Below, piece by piece: positions 53,080 through 62,444 of a stretch of DNA of 64,000 nucleotides (the first letter of the stretch is position 1; every line of letters starts with the position of its first letter). A program made the translations under genes and the position numbers. A model generated the notes under the pieces. That model was not told where the DNA came from, made no database searches, and was given only the letters and a program-made list of their open reading frames with translations. The stretch comes from Proteiniclasticum sediminis (GTDB taxonomy: Bacteria > Bacillota > Clostridia > Clostridiales > Clostridiaceae), in contig NZ_JAGSCS010000008.1 in assembly GCF_018128025.1 (NCBI RefSeq), positions 62,001 through 126,000 of the forward strand, read 5' to 3'.

Positions 53080-53678
53080 GGTTCCTCCTTCCGGGAGTAC
53101 CCTTCCGGATAGATAATCCGGGTAAAGGGACCCAGCTGAAAATGCGGCATATCCTGGCGCCCATCGTCCCAGTCATACCCGGCTTCCAATCCGATGAGGC
53201 GTCCGATCTCCGCGGCTTCCTTAAAAAATTCCAGATCCGTATACTCCTCCCCCACCACATTCTTGGCAATGTCAAAGGCGTTTCGGTGGGTATGCTGTGA
53301 ATTTTGGGTCCAGGTGACCACCGGCCCCGGTGCGGTGCGGCCCTGGGCATAGAGCTGAGCCTGACGCTCCGGGGTTCGGTAGGTTTCCGTAATCGTCACG
53401 GGAAGACCCCGATCCTGGGCGATGCGCAAAAAGAGCTCCGCTGCCTCCCGGGTACGCCGGTTAAGCTGATCCAGCTCCGCTATACGGCTTTGCGGATCGA
53501 GAATTTCCGGGAACTCTTCTTCCTTCTCCAGCACCCCCGAAAAATCCGGAATCTTGGCTTCCTGTCCCCGGCCCTGGAAAAGCAGAACGAGAACCAGGAG
53601 AAGGACGCCCCCCGCCATGGCCCGGCGAAGAAGCTGCTGTTGTTTTCGTTTTTTCCGGTGTCTTTTTCGAACTTCCAT
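53076..53678 (-). CDS. M15-family peptidoglycan peptidase
   Basis: A 200-residue protein with a basic N-terminus, one membrane segment (about 23-39) and an M15 domain: TETYRTPERQAQLYAQGRT, then His-x6-Asp in HRNAFDIA and the final ligand in MPHFQ. This arrangement is that of L,D/D,D-peptidases related to VanY and phage endolysins, cutting peptidoglycan stem peptides outside the membrane. It is co-transcribed with the following phosphoesterase through a four-base overlap. Confidence 0.88.
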   Translation of the reverse strand: MEVRKRHRKKRKQQQLLRRAMAGGVLLLVLVLLFQGRGQEAKIPDFSGVLEKEEEFPEILDPQSRIAELDQLNRRTREAAELFLRIAQDRGLPVTITETYRTPERQAQLYAQGRTAPGPVVTWTQNSQHTHRNAFDIAKNVVGEEYTDLEFFKEAAEIGRLIGLEAGYDWDDGRQDMPHFQLGPFTRIIYPEGYSRKEEP

Positions 53679-53764
53679 GGCCCTCCCCCTTTTTCGCTAA
53701 CCTTATCATGGGGGGCAATGCTTAAGAGAGACTGTCCAAATTCTTGGCATTCGCTGAATTTTCG

Positions 53765-53789
53765 AAAAAAAAGAAAGGCTTTCGCCTTT
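53765..53789 (-). terminator. terminator of the M50-like peptidase gene
   Basis: AAAGGC/GCCTTT (53774-53789) followed by a run of T on the minus strand. It overlaps the last bases of the coding region at 53788. Confidence 0.82.
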
Positions 53790-54900
53790 AAGAACGTGAA
53801 GAATCCTCATCCAGCCTTTGCAGAAGCTGCCGAAGAAGATCCCCTTCATAGATTCCCTGACCCGCCAGGGGAAAATGCTGTTCCACCTGGAGTCCTTCCC
53901 GAGCGAAAGCCCGGGCTTTTTCCCGATCCTGCTCCTCAAGAGCCGCATAGTAGGCCTTTACCCGAAGACCATTGATATCCTGGTCCGTCTGGAGAATTTT
54001 CCCGGCTAAAGCATAGTACTTCCGGGCTTCCTCGAGATCTTGGGTGAGGAGGGCATAAAAGATCAGTTCATAGTAAAACGCCGGCAGCGTAAACGGCGGC
54101 AGCTCCTCCAAATGCTCCCGCAGAACCTGGAGCACCTTTCCCGCCTCCGGGATTTCCTCCCGGTCCATGTGCTGAAAATAGCGATAAAGCATCAGCGAAG
54201 CCCCTTGGGCGGTAAAGCCTTTTTCTGGGTCCTCTGAAGGGATGGTCATCTCCCGGGGACGGATTCCCGCCATGAGCTGACTGGACACCAGCTGCATGGC
54301 ATAAAGGTCTTTGGCCAATGGCTTGTCCCCCAGGATGCTCCACACCACCAGCCCGTCCGTGGGCTGGTTCATACTGTGGTAGGGAAAGGCATTGAGCAGC
54401 CCGAAAACCAGGGAAAAGGCCCCGGTGAGCTGCAAGGAAAACCGAAGTACCGGCGAGAGGCCTCCCCAGGAGGCGCTAAAAAGAAGCAATGTGCCCGTCA
54501 GCGCATTGGCGAGAATTCCGCCGGAGGCAAAAAGAGCATAGGCTTTCAAGGTGCTGCCTTCCGAAGGGAACATGGCGCACAGCCCGCCATACCCCTGATT
54601 CTTGATCAGACTCAGCTTCAGCTGGGTATTCACCCGGGTGATGACCAGGCGGCCCACCCGAAGCTGCCCGAAGCGGTAGCCCAGGATTTTCCCCATGGTC
54701 AAATGTCCCAGCTCATGGATAGCTGTGATGACCTGGATCCCGATGACGAACAGGAAGAGACCCCCATAGATTTCGCCTAAAGAGAACTGTTCAAAGGGGT
54801 TGAAGGCCGGATTGCCCAGGGCGAGATACACTCCTAGGGCGATGCCTGCTGCAACTGTGCCGAGAATCAGGAAGAGGGTCTTCTTCGTCTTCGGGTTCAT
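53788..54900 (-). CDS. M50/site-2-protease-like zinc metallopeptidase
   Basis: A 370-residue membrane protein. His62-Glu63-x-x-His66 in IHELGH and Asn170...Asp182 in LLNAFPYHSMNQPTDG form the split zinc site of intramembrane S2P-type proteases. About five membrane segments fill residues 8-190, followed by a soluble helical C-terminal region (about 220-350) that reads like TPR repeats and has no PDZ domain. Substrate is unknown. It lies eight bases downstream of the mgtE stop and is probably transcribed with it. Confidence 0.82.
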   Translation of the reverse strand: MNPKTKKTLFLILGTVAAGIALGVYLALGNPAFNPFEQFSLGEIYGGLFLFVIGIQVITAIHELGHLTMGKILGYRFGQLRVGRLVITRVNTQLKLSLIKNQGYGGLCAMFPSEGSTLKAYALFASGGILANALTGTLLLFSASWGGLSPVLRFSLQLTGAFSLVFGLLNAFPYHSMNQPTDGLVVWSILGDKPLAKDLYAMQLVSSQLMAGIRPREMTIPSEDPEKGFTAQGASLMLYRYFQHMDREEIPEAGKVLQVLREHLEELPPFTLPAFYYELIFYALLTQDLEEARKYYALAGKILQTDQDINGLRVKAYYAALEEQDREKARAFAREGLQVEQHFPLAGQGIYEGDLLRQLLQRLDEDSSRS

Positions 54901-54908
54901 GTTTCCTC

Positions 54909-56258
54909 CTACAAGTTGAGAATCCAGGTGGCCAGATTGAAGTAGATGATGAGGGACAGGGCATCGACGATGGTGGTGATGAGGGGGGATGCCATGATGG
55001 CCGGGTCCGCCTTGAAGACCTTGGCCACTAAAGGGAGAATTCCGCCCACGATTTTCGCAATGATCACCGTGGCAAAGATGGCCAGGGACACCACCAGGAC
55101 GATGGATCCTTTTCCGGGATAGCTCAGGGAAAGACGGATAAAGTTAATCACCGCCAGGAATAAACCCACCACCAGGCTCACCCGAAACTCCTTCCAAAGA
55201 ACCTGAAGACCGTCTCTGACACTGATCTCATTGAGCACCATGCCGCGGATGACCAGGGTGCTGCTTTGGGAGCCCGCATTTCCTCCCGTATTGGTCAGCA
55301 TGGGGATGAAGGTCACTAATAGGGGGATGGCCGTGAAGGCTTCTTCATACCGGGAGAGGATTCCCCCCGTGACGATGCCCGAAATCATCAGCACCGTGAG
55401 CCAGACGATGCGGTTTCTCGCCAGTTCCCAGGCCGGGGTTTTCAGATAGGGTTTCCCCGAAGGGAAAGTAGCCGCCATTTTTTCAAAGTCCTCGGTGGTT
55501 TCCTCCGCCATGACATCGATGATGTCGTCGACGGTGATGATGCCCACCAGCCGTTCCTCCGAGTCCACCACGGGAAGGGACAGATAATCATAGCGACTGA
55601 AAAGATAGGCCGCTTCTTCCTTGTCATCGGAGGTATGGATCTTCACCACTTCGCTCTCCAATAGGTCACTGACCAGGGTCTCGTTGGAGGCCAGCATGAG
55701 GGTTCTGAGGGAAACCACGCCGCCCAGAATCCGGTTGGCATCGATGACGTAGCAGTTATAAAGGGTTTCACTGTCTGCTCCATGCTTTCGCAGATAGGCT
55801 ATGGCTTCCTTTACGGTCATATTGGCCCGAAGGTTGGTATACTCTGCCGTCATGATGCTTCCGGCGGAGTCCTTGGGGTATTTTAGAAAGGTATTGATGG
55901 TGCCCCGGGTTTTCTCGTCAGTGTTTTTCAGCACGCGCTTCACCACGCCGGCGGGAAGCTCCTCCAGCATGTCCACCATGTCATCCACAAACATTTCATC
56001 CAGAATCCCGCCCAGCTCCTGGTCAGTGATCTCCGCGATGATCTTTTCCTGCACCGCCACATCCAGATTGGAAAACACTTCAGCCGCCAGGTCCTTGGGC
56101 AGCATGCGGAACACGATGAGGGCTTTTTCCCGGCTCAGGCTCTCGATAAATTCGGAGATATCCACTTCATTGTATTCCTGCAGCTCCGATCGCAGTTTTT
56201 TAAACTGATTTTCATCCAGAAGGAGCTTCAGTTTTTCCAGTTTTTCCGTTGTGTCCAT
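54909..56258 (-). CDS. mgtE: MgtE magnesium transporter
   Basis: A 449-residue Mg(II) channel/transporter: an N-terminal superhelical domain (DISEFIESLSREKALIVFRM, in part), a pair of CBS domains (about 135-255, ending VGIITVDDIIDVM) and five membrane segments with the pore sequence PMLTNTGGNAGSQSS. GGAGGAG sets the ATG at 56258; the longer frame adds an arginine run and is rejected. No M-box riboswitch fits in the short upstream space. Confidence 0.94.
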   Translation of the reverse strand: MDTTEKLEKLKLLLDENQFKKLRSELQEYNEVDISEFIESLSREKALIVFRMLPKDLAAEVFSNLDVAVQEKIIAEITDQELGGILDEMFVDDMVDMLEELPAGVVKRVLKNTDEKTRGTINTFLKYPKDSAGSIMTAEYTNLRANMTVKEAIAYLRKHGADSETLYNCYVIDANRILGGVVSLRTLMLASNETLVSDLLESEVVKIHTSDDKEEAAYLFSRYDYLSLPVVDSEERLVGIITVDDIIDVMAEETTEDFEKMAATFPSGKPYLKTPAWELARNRIVWLTVLMISGIVTGGILSRYEEAFTAIPLLVTFIPMLTNTGGNAGSQSSTLVIRGMVLNEISVRDGLQVLWKEFRVSLVVGLFLAVINFIRLSLSYPGKGSIVLVVSLAIFATVIIAKIVGGILPLVAKVFKADPAIMASPLITTIVDALSLIIYFNLATWILNL

Positions 56259-56357
56259 GATTCGTCTCCTCCTTCTTCTTCTCGATGCACACCGCGCTTC
56301 TTCCAAAATTATACCCCATCCCCCTGGGGGAAGGAAGGAAATCCGCCCGTTAGAACG

Positions 56358-56385
56358 GAAAAAAACCCGGAATCGCTTCCGGGTT
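56358..56385 (-). terminator. terminator of the NSS transporter gene
   Basis: AACCCGGAA (56364-56372) and TTCCGGGTT (56377-56385) with seven T following on the minus strand. Confidence 0.92.
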
Positions 56386-56398
56386 CGGATTTTTCAGT

Positions 56399-57796
56399 CT
56401 AGAGCTTGAGAATTCCCAAGGCATTGAGAAAAACGATAATCAGCAGCAGGGGCGTCACAAACTTAAGCACGAACTGCAGAAGTGTTACCAAGCCGGCGGT
56501 CTTCAGATGACCATTGTTGGTCATTTCCCGGATCAGCTCGTTTTTCTTCACAAAGTAGGCCACAAAGAGGGTAATGAGGAGCCCGCCCAGGGGCATAAGG
56601 ATATTGGAGGACAGGTAGTCAAAGAGATCAAAGAGACTCTTTCCGGCTATCGTGACGCCTCCAAAGAGGCTCTGGGGATGGGTGGTCAGGACTCCGATGA
56701 CGAACATGAGTCCTGTAATGAGGAGCACCGCTTTCTTCCTCGGCACCTTCAGCTCCTCCATGAAAATCACCACAGGCACTTCCACCATGGAGATCATGGC
56801 GGTGGTGGCGGCAATGGCCGTGAGGAGGAAGAACAGCACCAGGAGAAGATTTCCCAGGGGAAGCAGGGAGAACACCAGGGGAATGGTGGCAAAGAGCAGT
56901 CCCGGTCCCCCTTCCGGCGCCAGATTAAAGGTGAAAACCACGGGGAAAACGGCTAGCCCCGCCAAAAGCGACACCAGGGTATCGGAGATGGCCACTTGGA
57001 AGGAGGTGCCAATGAGATTATTCTCTTTGTTGAAGTAACTGCCATAGGTCACCATGGTGCCCATACCCAGGGAAAGCTTAAAGAAAGCCAGCCCCATGGC
57101 CGCCAGCACGGAGGCGGCGGAGAGCTTGGAAAAGTCGGCTTTCATGAGAAACGCCACCCCTTCGCCCGCTCCGCTGAGGGTAAGGGCCCGCACGGCACAG
57201 ATGACAATGAGGGTGAGGAGCAGCGGCATGAGGGTTTTGGTCACCCGCTCAATGCCTTTCTTCACCCCGCCTAAAAGGATCGCCGCCACCACAAAGACAG
57301 CAACGAACTGCCAGACCATGGGTTCGTAGGTTCCCCCGGCGGTGGTTTCAAAGGCCTTCTCCGCCGCGGCTTTGGCTTCTGCCAGCCCCATGGAAGAAAG
57401 GCTACGGAAATCGCCCCGCAACGCCTTGAACACATAGGAATACACCCATCCGGCCACGGTGCTGTAGAAAAACATAATGAGCATGGCGGAGAGCAGCCCG
57501 AAGTACCCAATGAGTTTCCAGAAGCGTGAGGCCTTCAGTTTGTCAAAGACGCCTACCACATTGGATCGGGTTTTCCGGCCCAGATAGAACTCGGAAAGCA
57601 TGATTGGGATGCCGATGAGGAGAACGAAGAAGAGATACACCAGAATAAAGGCGCCTCCGCCGTTCATCCCGGTCATATAGGGAAACTTCCAGATATTTCC
57701 CAGTCCCACGGCGGAGCCTAGGGTGGCGAAAAACACCGCCAGACTGGTGGAGAAGGTCTCCCGTTTTTCAGGTTTACCGTTTTTGTTGGTCTTCAT
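56399..57796 (-). CDS. sodium-dependent transporter, NSS/SNF family
   Basis: A 465-residue LeuT-fold symporter with about eleven membrane segments. FATLGSAVGLGNIWKFPY contains the unwound helix-1 sodium/substrate site; GVKKGIERVTKTLMPLL and FFKLSLGMGTMVTYGSYF follow. It probably takes up an amino acid with Na+. GAGGAAG precedes the ATG. Substrate unknown. Confidence 0.93.
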   Translation of the reverse strand: MKTNKNGKPEKRETFSTSLAVFFATLGSAVGLGNIWKFPYMTGMNGGGAFILVYLFFVLLIGIPIMLSEFYLGRKTRSNVVGVFDKLKASRFWKLIGYFGLLSAMLIMFFYSTVAGWVYSYVFKALRGDFRSLSSMGLAEAKAAAEKAFETTAGGTYEPMVWQFVAVFVVAAILLGGVKKGIERVTKTLMPLLLTLIVICAVRALTLSGAGEGVAFLMKADFSKLSAASVLAAMGLAFFKLSLGMGTMVTYGSYFNKENNLIGTSFQVAISDTLVSLLAGLAVFPVVFTFNLAPEGGPGLLFATIPLVFSLLPLGNLLLVLFFLLTAIAATTAMISMVEVPVVIFMEELKVPRKKAVLLITGLMFVIGVLTTHPQSLFGGVTIAGKSLFDLFDYLSSNILMPLGGLLITLFVAYFVKKNELIREMTNNGHLKTAGLVTLLQFVLKFVTPLLLIIVFLNALGILKL

Positions 57797-57874
57797 GACT
57801 ATGCACTTCCTCGTCCTGCAGATTTGTATTACTGAAGATTATACGGACATCCCCAGGCCTTGGCAATGGAAATT

Positions 57875-58516
57875 TCAGGTGAGGGCGAAGCTGATGTTTA
57901 CCCGGGCCGTGGTCTCCACATCCCGGGGATTCATGGCCATATCCAATGACGCTTTGGCTTGAAGCATGGGCATCTCCACCCGGGATGGCGGGAAGATTCC
58001 CTCCTGGGGCAGACTGGTCATGGAGAGGATTTCTCCTAAAGAAACCCCTGCGGTTTCCGTCAGGATCTGGGCTTTCTTCTTGGCGTCAAGCACCGCATTT
58101 TTCAGGGCTTCCTCCAGAAGGAGCTCCGGATTCTTCAAGGCGAAGACGAGGGAAAACTCCGGGGACGAGCCTTCGCGGGTGATGTTTTCGATGATTTTGG
58201 CCAAGAGAATGAGGTCCAGAGGGATTTCCACAAATAACCGGGAACTGATCCGGTACCCTTTGAACACCTGGCGATACATACGGCCATCATTTTCCTGCTC
58301 GTACCAGGTTTCCACCTGAAGATTGGAGGTTTTCAGCTCTTCCGGAGCCAAACCGGCACCGGTCATGGCTTTTTCCAGCCGACTGTACTCCTCCCGGGAA
58401 TGGGCCACCGCCTTGTCATATTTTTCATGGGTCGTCAGCAGATGAAACTCCATTTGAATGCAGTCCGGGGCCTGATTGACTTTTCCCAGGCCTTCCACCG
58501 TCAAAAATTTTTCCAT
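57875..58516 (-). CDS. SIMPL domain protein (DUF541)
   Basis: A 213-residue protein without a signal peptide that carries the SIMPL/DUF541 fold: VEGLGKVNQAPD at the start, LKTSNLQVETWYEQENDGRMYRQVFKGYRIS in part, then AVLDAKKKAQILTETAGVSLG and a C-terminal ARVNISFAL. Members often are secreted (BP26-like); this one appears cytosolic. Function unknown. Confidence 0.88.
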   Translation of the reverse strand: MEKFLTVEGLGKVNQAPDCIQMEFHLLTTHEKYDKAVAHSREEYSRLEKAMTGAGLAPEELKTSNLQVETWYEQENDGRMYRQVFKGYRISSRLFVEIPLDLILLAKIIENITREGSSPEFSLVFALKNPELLLEEALKNAVLDAKKKAQILTETAGVSLGEILSMTSLPQEGIFPPSRVEMPMLQAKASLDMAMNPRDVETTARVNISFALT

Positions 58517-58675
58517 GGTTCTCCTCCTTCAAGGGATGGCGTCTTTCCATCCTTTCTACTCTCATTCTAGTGTCTCCCCTCCAGGCATACAAAGACTAAA
58601 TTCTGAACAGTCCGTGAACTTCCTTCAGGTTTCCGGAAATACGCAGTTTCCAGGGTTTCGCGTTCTTCCGTAAAG

Positions 58676-58704
58676 TTGTGTTTCTAAAGAAGGACGACTA
58701 TAAT
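58676..58704 (+). promoter_or_regulatory. sigma-A promoter of the ferritin gene
   Basis: TTGTGT (58676-58681) and TATAAT (58699-58704), 17 bases apart. A CCGCAAA/TTTGCGG dyad lies in the leader (58728-58742); no convincing Fur or PerR box was seen. Confidence 0.8.
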
Positions 58705-58770
58705 AGAGCTATACCCCATGAATGAACCCGCAAAATTTGCGGAAATATTGTTTGAAAGGAAGGAAATCAC

Positions 58771-59283
58771 ATGTTAAGTCAAAGACTGATTGACGCCATC
58801 AATGATCAGATCAACTATGAGCTACTCTCCTCCTATCTTTATCTCTCCATGGTTGCTTACTGCGAGGATAATGACTTCCATGGTGCAGCGAACTTTTACC
58901 GTGTCCAGGCTAAGGAAGAAGTGGATCACGCCATGAAGTTCTACGATTATCTTATCGAGATGAATGCCCGTGTCATCCTGAAGGGAATTCCCGATCCCGA
59001 AGTCAACTTCGCCGGCTACAAGGATACCTTTGAGAAGTCCCTGGCCCACGAGAAGACCGTGACCGCCCGCATCTACAACCTCATGGACATCGCCATGGAG
59101 GAAAGAGAGCATGCCACCATCAGCTTCCTGAAGTGGTATGTGGACGAGCAGGTGGAAGAGGAGAACAACCTCAACACGATTTTAGGCAAAATTAAAAGAG
59201 CGGAGCAGAATCCTGCCGCCCTCTACATGCTGGATGATGAGCTCCTCACCCGCGTCTATGTCCCCATTACCCCTGCCAACTAA
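58771..59283 (+). CDS. ferritin (FtnA type)
   Basis: A 170-residue non-heme ferritin. It has the four-helix ferritin fold with ferroxidase residues in INYELLSSYLYLSM, QAKEEVDHAMKFYDYL and EEREHATISFLKWYVDEQVEEE in part. It stores iron as a ferric core and limits oxidative damage. AAAGGAAGG precedes the ATG. Single-gene unit with its own promoter and terminator. Confidence 0.95.
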   Translation: MLSQRLIDAINDQINYELLSSYLYLSMVAYCEDNDFHGAANFYRVQAKEEVDHAMKFYDYLIEMNARVILKGIPDPEVNFAGYKDTFEKSLAHEKTVTARIYNLMDIAMEEREHATISFLKWYVDEQVEEENNLNTILGKIKRAEQNPAALYMLDDELLTRVYVPITPAN

Positions 59284-59290
59284 CTCAATA

Positions 59291-59336
59291 AAGAACCCCA
59301 GCGCTGCAGCTATTCGCTGCGGCGCTGTTCTTTTTT
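59291..59336. terminator. bidirectional terminator after ferritin
   Basis: A long hairpin with AGAAC..GTTCT outer stem and CAGCGC-TGCAGC/GCTGCG-GCGCTG inner stem, followed by TTTTTT. Converging EamA gene ends at 59310, inside this region. Confidence 0.88.
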
Positions 59337-60191
59337 CCCCAAGACCTCAAAGAGGAAGGAGGAGCCTAAAATGAGGAGGGCGCCGATCCCCTGGTTCAAG
59401 GTGATGGATTCGGACAGGAAAAGCCCTGCCAGCACCATGGCCGCCAAGGGATCCAGGTAGCTGTAGAGGGCCACATGCTGGGCATCCAGCTTCTCCACGG
59501 CTCCGAAATAGAGCGCATAGGCCACACCCGTGTGAACCACACCCAGAAGGAGAACCGGAAACCAGGCACCTGAGGTCAAGCGAAGCAAAGGCAGCCTCCC
59601 CGAAACCAGAAGATAGAGGAAGAGCACACCGCTGGCCGTGAGGAGCTCCAGGAGAGTCCGGGTTCGGCCGGGAAGGTCCTTCAGCATCCGGTTCATGAGG
59701 ATCACCAGGGCGTAGAAGAAGGCCGCAGCAAGACCAAAGGCAATTCCCGCAAGGTTGGCATTCCCCACGCTCTGGGGGTTTCCGCCCGTGAGAAGGAGCG
59801 TCATGCCCAAAAGGGCAATGAACAAGGTCATTCCCCGCACCGCCGTAAACCGAAGTTGAAGAAAGAGGAAGGAAAGGCCCAGGAAAATCACTGGAGCCAT
59901 GTAGTACGCTAATGTCGCACTGGTGATGCTGGTCCTTCGGTAGGCTTCAAAAAGAAGGATCCAGTTGATGCCTAGTGCCGTTCCTGCACAAAGGAGCAGC
60001 CCGCCCTGGGCTTTCACAGGGGTGAGGGCCAGCCGTTCTTTTCGCACGAAAAAGGTCAGCAGCATGACCCCGCTGCCCAGAAGGCTCCGATAAAAGGCGA
60101 GGACCACGGAGTCCACCTCCACCCGGCGGACCACAAGACCAATGCTGCCGAAAATCAGCATGGCCAAGATATAGTTTCCTTTCGACTTCAT
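59310..60191 (-). CDS. EamA/DMT superfamily transporter
   Basis: A 293-residue permease with ten membrane segments in two EamA repeats (LAMLIFGSIGLVVRRV; second half ALVILMNRMLKDLPGRTRT). The start at 60191 follows GGGAGGG; the GTG at 60209 lies within that ribosome site. Metabolite exporter or importer, substrate unknown. Confidence 0.88.
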   Translation of the reverse strand: MKSKGNYILAMLIFGSIGLVVRRVEVDSVVLAFYRSLLGSGVMLLTFFVRKERLALTPVKAQGGLLLCAGTALGINWILLFEAYRRTSITSATLAYYMAPVIFLGLSFLFLQLRFTAVRGMTLFIALLGMTLLLTGGNPQSVGNANLAGIAFGLAAAFFYALVILMNRMLKDLPGRTRTLLELLTASGVLFLYLLVSGRLPLLRLTSGAWFPVLLLGVVHTGVAYALYFGAVEKLDAQHVALYSYLDPLAAMVLAGLFLSESITLNQGIGALLILGSSFLFEVLGKKEQRRSE

Positions 60192-60326
60192 GTTGAACAA
60201 CCCTCCCACCGCGATGACTGATGTTTTCTATTATACGGGAAAGGGGCCTCCTGGGCAAAGTGCCGCGAAAAATCCAGAAAAAGTTCTGAAGTAACGAAAG
60301 TTCAAATTTCATTCACAATTCATGCG

Positions 60327-60355
60327 TTGATATCCCCAGATATTGAGCCTATAAT
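60327..60355 (+). promoter_or_regulatory. sigma-A promoter of the FAD oxidoreductase gene
   Basis: TTGATA (60327-60332), 17-base spacer, TATAAT (60350-60355); a close match to consensus. Confidence 0.92.
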
Positions 60356-60406
60356 TCATATGAAAACGTCTCATTTCACGATAATGCAGATTTATGGAGG
60401 TACTTT

Positions 60407-61687
60407 ATGGAAAAGAATTCCGTCCCTGGAAACGAAACTTTTCTGATTCTCGGAAACGGCCCGGCAGGCCATTTCGCTGCTTCAGAAATTCGAAAGAACA
60501 ACGCGGAAGCCGAGATCGTCATCGTCTCCAAAGAACCGGAACGAACCTATTTGCGAACCCAGCTGGCCGAATGCTTCGAGGCGGCCATGCCCGATGACAA
60601 GTTCTATATGGCCAAGCTGGAATGGTACGAGAAAAACCGCATCACCCAGGTCCTGGGCGTGGAAGCCGTGTCCCTGGACACGGAGAAGAAAAACGTCACG
60701 TTTAGTGATGGCTCCTCCCGCTCTTACCACAAGCTGATCCTTGCCATGGGCAGCTACAACTTTATCCCCCCTGTGGAAACCAGCCTCTATCGTCAGGATG
60801 AGGTGGTGGAAGTGGACAAGCTCAGCAGCGCCCATTACCGTCACATCAGCGGCATCTACAGCATCCGCGAGCTGGCTGACGCCTTGGCCCTCCGGGAAAA
60901 GCTTCCTGAATCCAAGAAAGCGGTGGTCATCGGGGGCGGCCTCCTGGGCCTGGAAGCGGCCTGGAGTCTGAAAAACTGCGGTCTGGATGTCTCCGTGGTG
61001 GAGTTTTTCCCCCGGCTTCTCCCGAAGCAGCTGGATGATGAAGCGGGTGTCATCTTCAAAACCATCGCCGACGAAAGCGGAATAGAGCTCATTTTGGGCG
61101 ATTCACTGGAAGGCATCAACCTGGAAGAGGATGCTGAGGGGAATCCTGTCCTCCGGAGCCTGAAACTGAAAAACGGCATGACCCTCCCCTGTGATCTTCT
61201 TCTCTTTTCCGTGGGCGTTCGCCCGGCCACATCCTTGGCCAAAGATGCCGGCATCGCCGTGGATCGCGGGATCCAGGTGAATACCCGCATGGAAACCAGC
61301 GCTCCGGACGTTTACGCCTGCGGGGATGTGGCCGAAGTGGGCGGTTTCGTTTACGGTACCTGGCCCGCTGCCCTCACCATGGGACGCGTAGCCGGTGCCA
61401 ATGCCACCGGTGTGGATATGGAGTTCCCGCCCCTGGTACTCTCCACCAACTTCAATGCCCTGAACGCCAAGGTCTTCTCCGCCGGAAGCATAGATTTTAA
61501 CGACCCTTCCCTGGAAGTTCTTTCCTTCCGGGCTAGAAGCAAGTATCTCTACAAGAAGCTCTTCTTCAAGGATGAGAAACTCGTTGCCGGCATTCTCCTG
61601 GGAGACACCTCCAAGTCCACCCGAGTCATGAAGGGCATTGAAAAAGGCTACTCCAAAGCCGAAGCTCTCGCCAGCGATATTCTTTAA
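60407..61687 (+). CDS. NAD(P)/FAD-dependent oxidoreductase
   Basis: A 426-residue pyridine-nucleotide flavoprotein. FLILGNGPAGHFAASEIRK is the FAD GxGxxG motif, VVIGGGLLGLEAAWSLKNCG the NAD(P) motif and VYACGDVAEVGG the second FAD motif. It is closest in layout to rubredoxin/nitrite-reductase-type reductases (NirB N-terminal, NroR). No CxxC redox pair is present. Electron acceptor may be rubredoxin or another small carrier; none is encoded nearby. Monocistronic with strong promoter and terminator. Confidence 0.88.
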   Translation: MEKNSVPGNETFLILGNGPAGHFAASEIRKNNAEAEIVIVSKEPERTYLRTQLAECFEAAMPDDKFYMAKLEWYEKNRITQVLGVEAVSLDTEKKNVTFSDGSSRSYHKLILAMGSYNFIPPVETSLYRQDEVVEVDKLSSAHYRHISGIYSIRELADALALREKLPESKKAVVIGGGLLGLEAAWSLKNCGLDVSVVEFFPRLLPKQLDDEAGVIFKTIADESGIELILGDSLEGINLEEDAEGNPVLRSLKLKNGMTLPCDLLLFSVGVRPATSLAKDAGIAVDRGIQVNTRMETSAPDVYACGDVAEVGGFVYGTWPAALTMGRVAGANATGVDMEFPPLVLSTNFNALNAKVFSAGSIDFNDPSLEVLSFRARSKYLYKKLFFKDEKLVAGILLGDTSKSTRVMKGIEKGYSKAEALASDIL

Positions 61688-61693
61688 CTGCAA

Positions 61694-61734
61694 AACCCCC
61701 ACTGCTGATTTCAGTTCAGCGGTGGGGGTTCTTT
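61694..61734 (+). terminator. terminator of the FAD oxidoreductase gene
   Basis: AACCCCCACTGCTGA (61694-61708) and TCAGCGGTGGGGGTT (61716-61730) with one wobble pair, followed by CTTT. Confidence 0.85.
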
Positions 61735-61751
61735 CAAATCCTCGAAAATTT

Positions 61752-62444
61752 TCACGGGATACTCTCCTCAAACTCTGACAACATTCGGTTTTTAAACCCG
61801 TAAATCTCGTCCAGCAGTCTTTGCGAGGTGACAAAAAACTCCTCATCCTGAGCATCTTTCCAGCGGGTATACTGGGATCGAGCTTGTCCTGATGCGTCCT
61901 TTTTCACGTTAAAATACCCATAGATTCTTTCTGTATTGAACTCTTTTTTCCCGGAAAGTGAATTCCATTTGGTGGGCTCCATAAAAATCAGATATTGCTC
62001 GCCAGGTTTCATGACGTTAAAAAAGCCATGATACAGAATCTGGTCTCTGTCGCCGGTGCTAAATCCCAAATGGGTGTATATCTTCCCCACGTCCCCTTCC
62101 GAAAGATCCCCGCGTATTCCCGTCTTCACGGTAAACTCCTGCCCAAAGCTCTCTTTTCCTATCTCTAGAACCCCCGTGGGCTCGACGATGGCAACGACGG
62201 ATGACAGCATCAAATCTGATACTAACTCATCCTGATGCTTGGAATAGGAGTTATACCCTAAATCCTCCCCAACCATTCCTAAGGGAGAAGCGATATATAT
62301 TTCCTCATTTTCCAGCTCCGAGTACGTGGTCATACGCGAAAGACCGGTGTCCAGAAAATGTGCGCGCTGATACTGTCCGAAAAGGAACGCCAGAAAAAAA
62401 ACGCCCAACAACGCACCTGCCCAAATCCAATCACGCTTGAACAT
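61752..62444 (-). CDS. hypothetical ABC-operon protein with N-terminal membrane anchor
   Basis: A 230-residue protein with one membrane segment (about 6-22, FKRDWIWAGALLGVFFLAFL) and a hydrophilic remainder (EEIYIASPLGMVGEDLGYNS; QYLIFMEPTKWNSLSGKK). It is the last gene of the ABC operon, its ATG overlapping the ATPase stop by 14 bases. It may be an extracytoplasmic accessory or lipid/peptide-binding subunit. I recognise no family. Confidence 0.7.
   Translation of the reverse strand: MFKRDWIWAGALLGVFFLAFLFGQYQRAHFLDTGLSRMTTYSELENEEIYIASPLGMVGEDLGYNSYSKHQDELVSDLMLSSVVAIVEPTGVLEIGKESFGQEFTVKTGIRGDLSEGDVGKIYTHLGFSTGDRDQILYHGFFNVMKPGEQYLIFMEPTKWNSLSGKKEFNTERIYGYFNVKKDASGQARSQYTRWKDAQDEEFFVTSQRLLDEIYGFKNRMLSEFEESIP

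Noticed and set aside
56259-56357. M-box riboswitch before mgtE
   Set aside because: Only about 100 bases remain after the preceding terminator and no M-box core was seen.
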